Shown here: piece after piece, positions 15,640 through 23,678 of the stretch
Layout of the letters: every line of letters begins with the position of its first letter
How positions within the stretch are numbered: position 1 is the first letter of the stretch
DNA from: JBEHWX01 sp048498995
Lineage (GTDB): Bacteria; Bacteroidota; Ignavibacteria; OLB7
Direction: 5' to 3'
Assembly (NCBI GenBank): GCA_048498995.1
Contig: JBEHWX010000086.1
Coordinates: 1-25,768 of the forward strand
DNA length: 25,768 bases
Position numbers and translations under genes: made by a program
Notes under the pieces: model-generated
The model's input: only the letters and a program-made list of their open reading frames with translations
What the model was told of the DNA's origin: nothing
Databases searched by the model: none

Positions 15640-18600
15640 ATGGCCGCATTTTCCGCGATTACCGGATACCGATCGATGTTCGCGCATCTGCATGTCCGAA
15701 GCTGGTTCTCCTGGCTCGACGGCGGCTCCTCGCCGGCCGAGCTGGCGGAGCGTGCCCGGAGCACGGGGATGACCGCCCTGGCCCTGACCGATCGGAACGG
15801 CGTCTACGGCGCGGTCCGCTTTCAGCGCGCCTGCCGCGAGCATGGCCTCAAGGGGATCATCGGCTCGGAGGTGACGGTCGACGGCGAGCCGCTGGTGCTT
15901 CTGGCCGCCTCCGCCGAGGGGTACGCCAATCTCTGCCGGATCATCACCGCCGCGCATCTGGCCTCGCGCGAGGAGCCGTCGGCGCCGCTGGCATGCCTGG
16001 CGGAGTGCTCCGGCGATCTCTTCTGCCTCACCGGCGGACGCGACGCGCGGCTGGCGCGGCTGGTGGAGAAGGGGAGCCTGGAGGAGGCGCGCGCCTGGCT
16101 CGGCCAGCTACGGGAAGTGTTCGGAGCGATGCTCTTCGTCGAGCTGACGCATCAGCTCCGGCGGGGGGATTCCGCGCTCAACCGCCGGCTCCGGGGGCTG
16201 GCGCTGGAGGAGGGGGTGCCGATCGTCGCGGCCGGCGATGTCCGCTACGCCGCCCCCGAGCATTACCGCCGCCACGATCTGCTGACCTGCATCCGGACCG
16301 GCACCACGATCTTCGACCGGCACCCGGAGCGCCCCACCAACGCCGAGGCGTATCTCCGGTCGGAGGAGGATCTCCGCAGAATCATCCCCTTCCCGGAGGC
16401 GTTCGAGAACGCCGCGCGGATCGCCGATGCCTGCGAGCTGAACCTGATCCGGGGCTACGTGATCCCGCCGGCCACGCGGCTCTACAAAGGGATATCTCCC
16501 CGAGCCTTCCTCACCGATCTCTGCCTCGGCGCGCTGCTGGAGCGCTATCCCCGGCCTGAGCGGGCGCGGGCCGAGGAGCAGCTTCTGAAGGAACTGCTCA
16601 CCATCGCCACGCTCGGCCTGGAGGAGTTCTTTCTCGTGGTGCGGGAGGTGGTGGTGGCCGCGCGCGAGATGGGCATCCGCTGCGCCGGCCGGGGCTCGGC
16701 CGCCAACTCCATCGTCGCCTATCTGCTCGGCATCACCGGCGTCGACCCGATCCGCCACAACCTCCTGTTCGAGCGCTTCCTCCACGGAGGACGGAAGGGA
16801 ACTCCCGACATCGATGTCGACTTCGACGCCGATCGCCGTCCGGAGGTGATCGCCTGGATGGAGGAGCGCTTCGGCATCGAGCAGACGGCGATGACGGCCA
16901 ACGTGGTGACCTATCAGCTCCGGATGGCGCTGCGGGACGTGGCCAAGGCGCTCGGCTATCCGCCGCACATCATCGATCGGATGGCCGGGGTGATGCCCCA
17001 TCATCGCGCCGAGGGGGTGGTGGAGTTCCGGGAGGCGCTCACGGAGGCGGCCGGCGGGGAGTCGCCGCTGCTCGAGCTGCTCATCGAGATGATCCGCGGG
17101 CTCGACGGCTGTCCGCGCCACCTCTCGCTCCACTCCGGCGGCATGCTCCTGTCGCGCACGCCGCTGCACGAGTTCACGCCGGTGCAGGTCTCGGCCAACG
17201 GCGTCAAGGTGGGGCAGTTCGACAAGGAGGACGTGGAGGCGCTCGGGCTGATCAAGCTGGACGTGCTCGCGCTTCGGATGCTGGCCGCCGTGAGCGAGGC
17301 GGTGGAGCTGGTGCGGCGGCACGAGGGGATCGAGCTGGACGTGGACGCTCTGCCGCTGGACGATCCGGCGACCTTCGAGCTGATCCGCTCCGGCAGCACG
17401 CTCGGGCTCTTCCAGATCGAGAGCCAGGGGCAGATCCATCTGCTGGCGCAGCACCAGCCGGAGGATTTCGACGACCTGATCTCGGAGATCGCCCTGTTCC
17501 GTCCGGGGCCGCTCCAGTCCGGCATGGTCAATCCCTTCATCCGCCGCCGCCGCGGGCTGGAGCCGGTCCGCTACGGCCACCCGAAGCTCGAGCCGCTGCT
17601 GCGGGATACCTACGGCATCATCCTCTTTCAGGAGCAGGTGCTCGAGGTGGCGCACAAGTTCGCCGGCATGAGCCTGCAGGAGGCCGACGACTTCCGCGCG
17701 CTGATGTCGAAGTTCCGCGACCCCGGCGAGATGGAGGGGATGCGGGAGAAGTTCGTGCGCGGTGCGATGGGCAACGGCGTCGACGAGCCGTCGGCCAACG
17801 ACGTGTTCGATACCATCGCCCACTTCGTCGGCTTCGGCTTCTGCCGGAGCCATGCGGCGGCCTTCGCCAAGACGGTGTATCAGTCGGCCTGGCTGAAGCG
17901 GCATCACCCCGCGGCGTTCATGGCGGCGATCATGCAGCACCGTCCGGGGATGTACAACCTGATGACGCTGGAGGAGGAGGCGCGGCGCTTCGGCGCGAGC
18001 GTGCTGCTGCCGTCGATCAACGCCTCCGGCATCCGCTACGAGCTGGAGCGGACGCCGGAGGGGACGCTGGCGATCCGGAAGCCGCTGGCGATCATCGCCG
18101 GCATCTCCGCCGAGCATGTGCGGGCGATCGCGCTTTGTCGGCTGGAGGGAGGGGCGTTCACGAGCGTGGAGGATCTCTGCCGTCGCGTGACGCTCCCGCG
18201 CGACGTGCTCGACGAGCTGGCCCGTTCCGGCGCGCTGGACGAGCTGGCCGGAAGCTCGCGCCGCGCGCTCTGGGAGATCGGCGTGGCGCTGCGTCGCCTG
18301 CCGCCGCGCCAGGAGCGGCTGCTCCCCTCGCTCTTCGATCTGCCGCTGGTGGAGCCGGAGGATATCCCGGATCTGCCGGAGCTGACGGCCGGGGAGCGCC
18401 TGAGCTGGGATTACGCCACGCATCGCGCCGCCCGCCATCATCCGATGATTCTGCTGCGCCGCACCCTGATCGATCTGGAGGTGCGGCCGATCGCCACCGC
18501 CTACCGCCTTGCCGGATCGCGCCTCCGTCCGGCCGGCAGCCCGCATCCGAAGCTGACCGTGGCCGGGATCGCCGTGCTCCGGCAGATGCCTCCGACGGCC

Positions 18601-19014
18601 AAGGGAGTGATGTTCATCACGCTGGAGGATGAGACCGGCTACATCCAGTGCGTGGTCCATCCGGCCACGCGGGAGCGGCTGCCGGCGCTGCTGGGCTCCT
18701 CGGCGCTGATCGTCAGCGGCGAGGTTCACATCACCGGGAATTGGCGCGGGATCGTGGTGAAGGAGGCGTGGGCGCTGGAAGGGATGATCGGCGGCTACAT
18801 CGGATTCCCGTCGGCGCATGGCGGCACCGATCGTCACGTGATCGAGCTGGAGCCGCCGGCCGGGGAGACCGGGGAGGCTCCGGAGGAGCGGACGGGGCGG
18901 GAGGGGGCGCCCCCCGAGGGAGCGCGTCGTGAAGGGACGGGGGAGGAGATCGAGTCGCTGCCGCCGCGGCTGTTCAAGCCTTCCCGGCGATCGGAGCGGG
19001 CGCGGCGGCGCTAG
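15640..19014 (+). CDS. dnaE2: Error-prone DNA polymerase DnaE2
   Basis: 1124-residue C-family polymerase of the DnaE2 (ImuC) type, used for damage-tolerant, mutagenic synthesis. The N-terminal PHP domain begins FAHLHVRSWFSWLDG; DnaE2 proteins typically carry Arg in the HxHxxS-like start where replicative DnaE has His, as here. Palm catalytic aspartates are D392 and D394 in PDIDVDF and D541 in LIKLDVLAL. Helix-hairpin-helix and OB-fold regions follow (OB from about residue 972, LTVAGIAVLRQM). The last 60 residues (about 1065-1124) form a charged Glu/Arg/Gly-rich tail of low complexity. ATG 15640 is four bases after the DUF6504-like stop; ATG 15676 is an internal alternative directly before the PHP motif. 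The stop overlaps the convergent YopX-like gene. Confidence 0.95.
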   Translation: MAAFSAITGYRSMFAHLHVRSWFSWLDGGSSPAELAERARSTGMTALALTDRNGVYGAVRFQRACREHGLKGIIGSEVTVDGEPLVLLAASAEGYANLCRIITAAHLASREEPSAPLACLAECSGDLFCLTGGRDARLARLVEKGSLEEARAWLGQLREVFGAMLFVELTHQLRRGDSALNRRLRGLALEEGVPIVAAGDVRYAAPEHYRRHDLLTCIRTGTTIFDRHPERPTNAEAYLRSEEDLRRIIPFPEAFENAARIADACELNLIRGYVIPPATRLYKGISPRAFLTDLCLGALLERYPRPERARAEEQLLKELLTIATLGLEEFFLVVREVVVAAREMGIRCAGRGSAANSIVAYLLGITGVDPIRHNLLFERFLHGGRKGTPDIDVDFDADRRPEVIAWMEERFGIEQTAMTANVVTYQLRMALRDVAKALGYPPHIIDRMAGVMPHHRAEGVVEFREALTEAAGGESPLLELLIEMIRGLDGCPRHLSLHSGGMLLSRTPLHEFTPVQVSANGVKVGQFDKEDVEALGLIKLDVLALRMLAAVSEAVELVRRHEGIELDVDALPLDDPATFELIRSGSTLGLFQIESQGQIHLLAQHQPEDFDDLISEIALFRPGPLQSGMVNPFIRRRRGLEPVRYGHPKLEPLLRDTYGIILFQEQVLEVAHKFAGMSLQEADDFRALMSKFRDPGEMEGMREKFVRGAMGNGVDEPSANDVFDTIAHFVGFGFCRSHAAAFAKTVYQSAWLKRHHPAAFMAAIMQHRPGMYNLMTLEEEARRFGASVLLPSINASGIRYELERTPEGTLAIRKPLAIIAGISAEHVRAIALCRLEGGAFTSVEDLCRRVTLPRDVLDELARSGALDELAGSSRRALWEIGVALRRLPPRQERLLPSLFDLPLVEPEDIPDLPELTAGERLSWDYATHRAARHHPMILLRRTLIDLEVRPIATAYRLAGSRLRPAGSPHPKLTVAGIAVLRQMPPTAKGVMFITLEDETGYIQCVVHPATRERLPALLGSSALIVSGEVHITGNWRGIVVKEAWALEGMIGGYIGFPSAHGGTDRHVIELEPPAGETGEAPEERTGREGAPPEGARREGTGEEIESLPPRLFKPSRRSERARRR

Positions 19015-19367
19015 GCGCCCAGAGCGTGGCCGATGATCGTGATGGGTGAGGCGATCTCCTCCAGCGGAAGTCCGTCGGCCGTGAAGCGATCATCCGCCAC
19101 CGCGACGAACGCGCGGACCGGCGCGCCGTCGGGATCCTCCTCGATCCACTCGATGTAATCTCCCTCGACGATCTCGTGCCCGGCCACGTCGCGGAGGCCG
19201 GAGGAGCGGAAGAGGATCACGTCATCCCGACGAAGCTCGCGGGGCCGGCCGTCGATCGTGACGACGACCCGTCCCGGCATCGACGGAGCGCTCGGGCCCA
19301 TCTCGACGAGCCGGACCATCCGGCGCTCGGCGATGAGCCACGCGTGAGTATGAGCAATGGCGACCAT
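19011..19367 (-). CDS. YopX-like small protein
   Basis: Predicted 118-residue protein convergent with dnaE2; the two stop codons overlap (19011-19013 and 19012-19014). The middle, SSGLRDVAGHEIVEGDYIEW, resembles the YopX pattern (GLxDxxGxxIxEGDxV) found mainly in phage and prophage proteins of unknown function. The preceding region, PGRVVVTIDGRPRELRRDD, would form additional strands. Start choice is uncertain: ATG 19367 is used here, ATG 19322 (MVRLVEMG) is equally possible, and neither has a clear Shine-Dalgarno. The open frame extends to 19535, but the extra residues are His/Pro/Arg-rich and not protein-like. No phage neighbours are present, so it may be a stray or domesticated gene. Confidence 0.6.
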   Translation of the reverse strand: MVAIAHTHAWLIAERRMVRLVEMGPSAPSMPGRVVVTIDGRPRELRRDDVILFRSSGLRDVAGHEIVEGDYIEWIEEDPDGAPVRAFVAVADDRFTADGLPLEEIASPITIIGHALGA

Positions 19368-19879
19368 GATGAGGGCGATACAGTGCGGGGGAACACGGGA
19401 ACGAGCGCAACTTACCGGTGGGATGCGAGCGGAGATAGTACATGGATGTGTAAAACCGGCGCGGTGCGGCTTGCCGATGAGAGGATCGTGATGTGAATGA
19501 TGCCCGCGCGGAATTCTCACCGGCGGGGTGGCCACGGGGGGGGCGCCCGCACGAACGAAGTGCTCGGTAGCCGCACGTCTTTAGCGTGCGCTTTCGGCGA
19601 CCGGCGGGGCGGTCACGGGGGGCGCCCGTGCGAGTTGCGTCGTTGGCGGGCACGCATCGGTGGGCGCATGTTGTGAGTGCGCTGGAGAGAGAGAGGAGCC
19701 CCGTGGGGCCGTCCAGGCCGGAGCCAGCCGGCACGGCATCATCCTTGCGCGCCCGCACGCGCGGTGGCAATGCCGCGCCGGGATGCTAGATTCCGACGCC
19801 TTGCGCGGCCGGCCGACGATCACGTCGTCGGCTCGCGACGCGATTCTTTCCAACCTAAACGCCGCATGCGGAGATCTCC
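19368..19879. other. Gene-free region with repeats
   Basis: 512 bases without a supported gene. Open frames on both strands are Arg/Pro-rich and have no signals. The region holds a direct-repeat and hairpin element at 19519-19633, and further GC-rich, loosely similar motifs (GGCGGGCACGCATCGGTGGG near 19645, GCGCCCGCACGCGCGG near 19750). Confidence 0.6.
19519..19633. repeat. Direct repeats flanking a hairpin (REP-like element)
   Basis: Two imperfect direct repeats, 19519-19554 (36 bp) and 19600-19633 (34 bp), both beginning ACCGGCGGGG and containing the palindrome GGGCGCCC, differ at four bases and a 2-base G indel. Between them is a perfect 6-bp hairpin CGCACG (19572-19577) and CGTGCG (19585-19590) with loop TCTTTAG. 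Paired, diverged repeats around a stem-loop resemble REP/BIME-type dispersed intergenic repeats. A genome-wide search would be needed to show that the unit is dispersed. Confidence 0.75.
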
Positions 19880-20536
19880 ATGGAAGGCAGAAAGGACTAC
19901 CCGTTTCGAGTGCTCATCTTCGGCGCCTCGCTCCGGCGGGGATCGCTCAATGACCGGCTCGCCTCCCTGGCCGCCAGCATCGTCGAGGCCAACGGCGGCA
20001 CCGTCGATCGCGCCGAGTTCCGGGCGTTCGATGCTCCCTCCTACGATCAGGATGTCGAGAACGAGGAGGGCTTTCCGTCCGGCGTCGAGGAGTTCCGCCG
20101 CCGGCTCCTGGAGGTCGATGCCTTCATCATCGCCTCCCCGGAGTACAACGCGTCGATGCCCGGCAACCTCAAGAATCTGATCGACTGGGCCTCGCGATAT
20201 CGCCCGCAGCCGTTCAAGGGGAAGCATGGCCTGCTGATGTCCGCTTCCCCCTCGATGGCCGGCGGCAACCGCGGCCTCTGGGCGCTCAGGATTCCCCTGG
20301 AGCACCTCGGCGCCCATATCTATCCCGATATGTTCTCCCTGGCCCAGGCGCATCAGGCCTTCACCGATGAGGGGCGGATCTCCGATCCGAAGCTCCAGAC
20401 CTGGTTCGAGGGGACCGTGGAGTGCTTCGGCAAGATGGTGGAGGCCACCAAGCATTACCCGAAGATCAAGCGGGACTGGGTGGAGTTCCTCGGCGAGCGG
20501 ACCGACGCGGCCACGCAGCGCGTCGAGGCGGTCTGA
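19880..20536 (+). CDS. NAD(P)H-dependent FMN reductase
   Basis: 218-residue flavodoxin-fold oxidoreductase of the NADPH-dependent FMN reductase family (which includes YieF/ChrR-type quinone, chromate and azo reductases). The phosphate-binding loop near the N-terminus is GASLRRGSLN (15-24), and the flavin-contacting motif is SPEYN (86-90) followed by ASMPGNLKNLIDW. These enzymes use NAD(P)H to reduce bound FMN and small electron acceptors in the cytoplasm; the physiological substrate cannot be told from sequence. Length is slightly above the usual 180-200 because of a C-terminal helix. ATG 19880 has only a weak AGATCTCC-type upstream sequence. The gene stands alone, preceded by a gene-free region and followed by a strong terminator. 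Confidence 0.9.
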   Translation: MEGRKDYPFRVLIFGASLRRGSLNDRLASLAASIVEANGGTVDRAEFRAFDAPSYDQDVENEEGFPSGVEEFRRRLLEVDAFIIASPEYNASMPGNLKNLIDWASRYRPQPFKGKHGLLMSASPSMAGGNRGLWALRIPLEHLGAHIYPDMFSLAQAHQAFTDEGRISDPKLQTWFEGTVECFGKMVEATKHYPKIKRDWVEFLGERTDAATQRVEAV

Positions 20537-20593
20537 GACGCCCGGTATCCGATCCGATACGTCCGGATTGCTGAACCGGAAGGCTGAAAACGA

Positions 20594-20629
20594 GCGAGGG
20601 GAAGATCGACCTGTCGATCTTCCCCTCGC
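20594..20629. terminator. Bidirectional 17-bp perfect stem terminator
   Basis: Perfect inverted repeat GCGAGGGGAAGATCGAC (20594-20610) and its complement (20613-20629) with only CT between them, so the innermost pairs must open. It lies between two convergent genes. On the plus strand ATTTCTT follows; on the minus strand the complement of CTGAAAACGA gives a short T-run. Both sides fit an intrinsic terminator. Confidence 0.85.
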
Positions 20630-20666
20630 CATTTCTTCACGATGCGCGCGCGCTGGCCGAGCTTCT

Positions 20667-21953
20667 CTACTCGACGATCAGCGAGCCGTGCCGCGGCGCC
20701 GTGCCCTCGGTGCTCAGCACGTAGAGGTAGTGTCCCGGCGCCAGCTCGCCGCGCGCGATCGTCGCGGCACCGTTGGTCAGCGTCCGCTCCAGGGCGCGGC
20801 GCCCCATCATGTCGTAGATCGTGACGCGATGGATCGCGTCGCCGGCCTCCGGAACGCTGATACGGATATCGGCCGTCGAGGGGTTCGGCGTCACGCGCGC
20901 GCCGGAAGCCGCCGCAGAGCCCTCCTCGATCACGCCGGCCGGGACGGCGCGGCGGAAGATGGTGCCGTTGAAGCCGGCCACGAGCGTGACATCACCGGAG
21001 GGAGTGAACCTGACGCTCCGGAGATGCGCCGTGGTGCCGAGCTGCTCCGCGCTCCAGGTGGCGCCGCCATCGGTGGTGGTCACCACGCCGCCGAGTGAGC
21101 CGACGGCGATGCCCCGCTCGCCGTGGAAGTCCACGTCGAGCAGGTCGGCGAGCACCGGCGCCTTCGACTCGTTCCAGGAGGCGCCGCCGTCGGTCGTCGC
21201 GATGATGCCGCCGAGCGTCCCGACCGCGATCGCGCGCGAGGCGTCGAGCAGGTGGATGCCGTACGGCGTCTGATCGAACACCTTGTAGGAGGCGCGGGTC
21301 CAGGTGAGGCCGGCGTCGGTGGTCTTGAAGATCATTCCTTCTCCCTCGGTCGACTGCCCGAGCAGATAGCCGAGCGAGCCGTCGAGGAAGGCGAGGTAGG
21401 AGCAGGTGAGCGTGCTGTCGGGATGGCTGCGGGTCCAGGAGGCGCCGCCGTCGGTGGTCCTTGCCACCACGCCGGTACGCGTGTCGCCGTCGAGGCCGAC
21501 GGCCACCGCGGTCTGCTGGTCGAACATGTGCACGCCGAGCAGGGCGCTGGGGCGCATCGCGTCGCCGAGGCCGGGGGAGTGCTCGGTCCAGGTGGCGCCG
21601 CCGTCGGTGGTCCAGAACGCGACGCCGTCATCGCCGACGGCAACGCCGCGATCGGGCGTCAGGAAATCGACCGCCTGCAGGAGTCCGGCCGCGCCGGTCG
21701 TGAGGGTGCTCCAGGTGGCCCCGGCATCGGTGGTCTTGAGCACCACGCCGGCGCTTCCGGCGGCATAGCCGACCTGATCGGAGGGGAAGCTGAGCGAGGA
21801 GAGGGAGTTGTCCACCCCGGTGGCGACCGGTTGCCAGACGAGCTGCGCGCCGGCCGGGGAGGCGATCAGGCAGAGGCCCGCCAGGCAGAGGCCCGCGGTG
21901 GCCAGCAGGACGCCGAGCGGACGTCGCGAGCGATTCCGTGCGTGCTTGGGCAT
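20667..21953 (-). CDS. Secreted YCF48-like beta-propeller with sorting domain
   Basis: 428-residue secreted protein. The signal peptide has an Arg-rich start, hydrophobic core and likely cleavage after AGA at 36. Six repeats of the YCF48/BNR (sialidase Asp-box-like) type follow, each with a TTD[AG]G[AL][ST]W box (for example TTDGGATW), giving a predicted beta-propeller. The C-terminal ~75 residues begin TPNPSTADIRISV, contain TIYDMMGRR, then LAPGHYLYVL, the pattern of a type IX secretion type A sorting domain or a related FlgD-like Ig module. Start ATG 21953 has AGGAG at 21964-21968 on the minus strand. A longer open frame to 22961 overlaps pssA and is rejected. It sits 89 bases downstream of pssA. 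YCF48 domains in cyanobacteria act in photosystem assembly; no such role is implied here. Confidence 0.85.
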   Translation of the reverse strand: MPKHARNRSRRPLGVLLATAGLCLAGLCLIASPAGAQLVWQPVATGVDNSLSSLSFPSDQVGYAAGSAGVVLKTTDAGATWSTLTTGAAGLLQAVDFLTPDRGVAVGDDGVAFWTTDGGATWTEHSPGLGDAMRPSALLGVHMFDQQTAVAVGLDGDTRTGVVARTTDGGASWTRSHPDSTLTCSYLAFLDGSLGYLLGQSTEGEGMIFKTTDAGLTWTRASYKVFDQTPYGIHLLDASRAIAVGTLGGIIATTDGGASWNESKAPVLADLLDVDFHGERGIAVGSLGGVVTTTDGGATWSAEQLGTTAHLRSVRFTPSGDVTLVAGFNGTIFRRAVPAGVIEEGSAAASGARVTPNPSTADIRISVPEAGDAIHRVTIYDMMGRRALERTLTNGAATIARGELAPGHYLYVLSTEGTAPRHGSLIVE

Positions 21954-22042
21954 GGTCGAAGATCTCCTGTAGTAGAGTTGACGCGGATCGTCGGACGGGA
22001 GCGCGGCCGGCGCCGGCAGGGGCCGACGCGGACCGACGGGGC

Positions 22043-22825
22043 TCACACGTCGAACGGGGTCTCCTCGTCGGCCTCGAACGTATCGTGGTCGATCCGTTCG
22101 GCGTGGCCGGGGCGCATCCAGACGATCGTCTGACGGATGATGCCGAAGATCAGGTAGATCGCCATCAGCGGGAAGATTGCCATCCCCTTGGTGACGATCA
22201 CGATGACGACGCAGACCAGGAAGCCGATGAACTTCGCCGGCGCCTTCTGAATGCCCCGCTTGGTGAACTTCGGCAGGGTATCGTAGCGGATGGTCGAGAC
22301 CATCAGCATCGAGACGGCGACGGTGATCGCGGCGAGGATGGCCGGCTTGGCGCTGGCCGGGATGAAGCTCTGATTGGCCGGCAGGTGGAAGAAGACCAGG
22401 TAGCTGATCAGCGTGAGCGCCGCCGACGGGATCGGCAGCCCCATGAAATAATCCTTGTCGAAGCCGACGAGCTGGACGTTGAAGCGCGCCAGGCGGAGCG
22501 CGCCGCAGAGCGCCGGCAGCGACGCCAGCACCACGCCGGCCGTCTCCCACGACTTGAAGAAGGCCGCGTAGAGAATGAACGACGGAGCGGTGCCGAAGCT
22601 GACCACGTCGGCCAGCGAGTCGAGCTCGACGCCGAACTCGGAGCTCGAATTGGTCAGCCGCGCCATGACGCCGTCCAGACCGTCGAAGATCCCGGCCAGG
22701 ACGATGAGCCACGCCGCCTCGGTCCAATGTCCGTCGGTCGCCTTCACCATGGCGAAGAACCCGCAGAACAGGTTCATCGATGTAAACAGGCTCGGTATCA
22801 CCGAGCGAGTCACGCGAATCGGCAC
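22043..22825 (-). CDS. pssA: CDP-diacylglycerol-serine O-phosphatidyltransferase
   Basis: 260-residue membrane enzyme that makes phosphatidylserine from CDP-diacylglycerol and L-serine. The complete CDP-alcohol phosphotransferase signature DGxxAR(x8)GxxxDxxxD is present (DGVMAR, then G, then D and D in ELDSLADVVSFG). Several hydrophobic segments give the expected multi-helix topology, and the N-terminal SLFTSMNLFCGFFA is typical of the bacterial PssA subclass. The start is GTG 22825, preceded on the minus strand by AAAGGATG. psd lies upstream on the same strand across a 187-base gap; together the two genes convert CDP-diacylglycerol to phosphatidylethanolamine. The charged C-terminal tail (from about residue 240) is Asp/Glu-rich. 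Confidence 0.95.
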   Translation of the reverse strand: MPIRVTRSVIPSLFTSMNLFCGFFAMVKATDGHWTEAAWLIVLAGIFDGLDGVMARLTNSSSEFGVELDSLADVVSFGTAPSFILYAAFFKSWETAGVVLASLPALCGALRLARFNVQLVGFDKDYFMGLPIPSAALTLISYLVFFHLPANQSFIPASAKPAILAAITVAVSMLMVSTIRYDTLPKFTKRGIQKAPAKFIGFLVCVVIVIVTKGMAIFPLMAIYLIFGIIRQTIVWMRPGHAERIDHDTFEADEETPFDV

Positions 22826-23012
22826 AGCCTACATCCTTTGATTGTGGATCCCCGTGCGGGGCACTCCGGCCGATGGCCCGCTGGGGGCTTCGAGCCGGCA
22901 TTCCGTTCGGCACCTTCGGCTCCCGGCATCTACCGTTCCCGGCATCTTCCGCTTCCTGCATCTTCCCGACTCCGGTCGGCGCGAGCCTGGCCGGCGCGAG
23001 TCCGGCCGGCGC
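22826..23012. repeat. psd-pssA spacer with short direct repeats
   Basis: 187-base spacer. It contains closely spaced short repeats: GGCGCGAG followed by CCTGGCC or TCCGGCC (about 22978-23014), several copies of CCCGGCATCT and related words (22922-22947), and a small CCCCGTGCGGGG hairpin (22851-22862). No gene is supported. The spacing is long for an operon but no terminator with a T-run is seen. Confidence 0.4.
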
Positions 23013-23678
23013 TCAACTGTTCGGAAGGCGGCAGAGAATGGTCTCTCCGGCAACCACCATGTCGCCGAGCTTCACCTCGATCTGCATCTCCGGGGTCACG
23101 ATCAGGTCCATGCGGCTGCCGAACTTGATCATGCCGAAGCGATCTCCCACGTGCGCCTCGTCGCCGACCTTCACGTTGCAGACGATGCGGCGCGCCACCG
23201 CGCCGGCGATCTGCTTGAAGAGGATCCGCGTGCGGCCGTTCTTGATGCCGATATGCGTCCGCTCGTTCAGCTCCGAGGACTTCTCGTGGAAGGCCACCAG
23301 GTACTTGCCGCTGACGTACTTGTAGTAATCGATCACGCCGCTGACCGGGTAACGGTTGACGTGAACGTTCAGAGGGGAGAGGAAGATCGAGATCTGCTTG
23401 GCCGGCCCGTGATGATACTCCTGATCGACCACGTCCTTGATCACCACGATCTTCCCGTCGGCCGGGGAGATGATGATCCCTTCCTCGCGCGCGCTCTCGG
23501 AGAGCGAGCGCTCCGGGTCGCGGAAGAAATAGAGCGTGAAGGCCGCCAGCAGAATGCCGAGCAGCACCAGAAGAACCTTCACCGCCGTCAGGGCCACGAA
23601 GAGCCCGCCGATGATCAGCCCGACGGCGATCAGCAGCGAGACGACGATGACATCAGTACCGTACCGAGTGAGCTTCAT
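23013..23678 (-). CDS. psd: Phosphatidylserine decarboxylase (short form)
   Basis: 221-residue proenzyme that decarboxylates phosphatidylserine to phosphatidylethanolamine. Two N-terminal hydrophobic segments (about 9-50) are followed by FFRDPER, SPADGKI, a histidine-containing IFLSPLNVHVNRYP and the self-cleavage site G187-S188-R189; Ser188 would become the pyruvoyl group. The length and GSR site (rather than LGST) mark the short archaeal/bacterial class (TIGR00164-like). The ATG at 23678 lies in a locally AT-rich stretch without a good Shine-Dalgarno sequence. It is followed on the same strand by pssA, so the pair forms the phosphatidylethanolamine branch. Confidence 0.95.
   Translation of the reverse strand: MKLTRYGTDVIVVSLLIAVGLIIGGLFVALTAVKVLLVLLGILLAAFTLYFFRDPERSLSESAREEGIIISPADGKIVVIKDVVDQEYHHGPAKQISIFLSPLNVHVNRYPVSGVIDYYKYVSGKYLVAFHEKSSELNERTHIGIKNGRTRILFKQIAGAVARRIVCNVKVGDEAHVGDRFGMIKFGSRMDLIVTPEMQIEVKLGDMVVAGETILCRLPNS

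Noticed and set aside
14378..15764. Minus-strand frames opposite imuB and the DUF6504-like gene
   Set aside because: Arg/Pro/Ala-rich shadows of supported plus-strand genes.
16108..18837. 909-codon open frame on the minus strand opposite dnaE2
   Set aside because: Antisense shadow of a gene with all catalytic residues in place.
20667..22961. Extended 764-residue version of the YCF48-like protein
   Set aside because: The extra N-terminal part runs through pssA in another frame; the signal peptide and ribosome binding site support the start at 21953.
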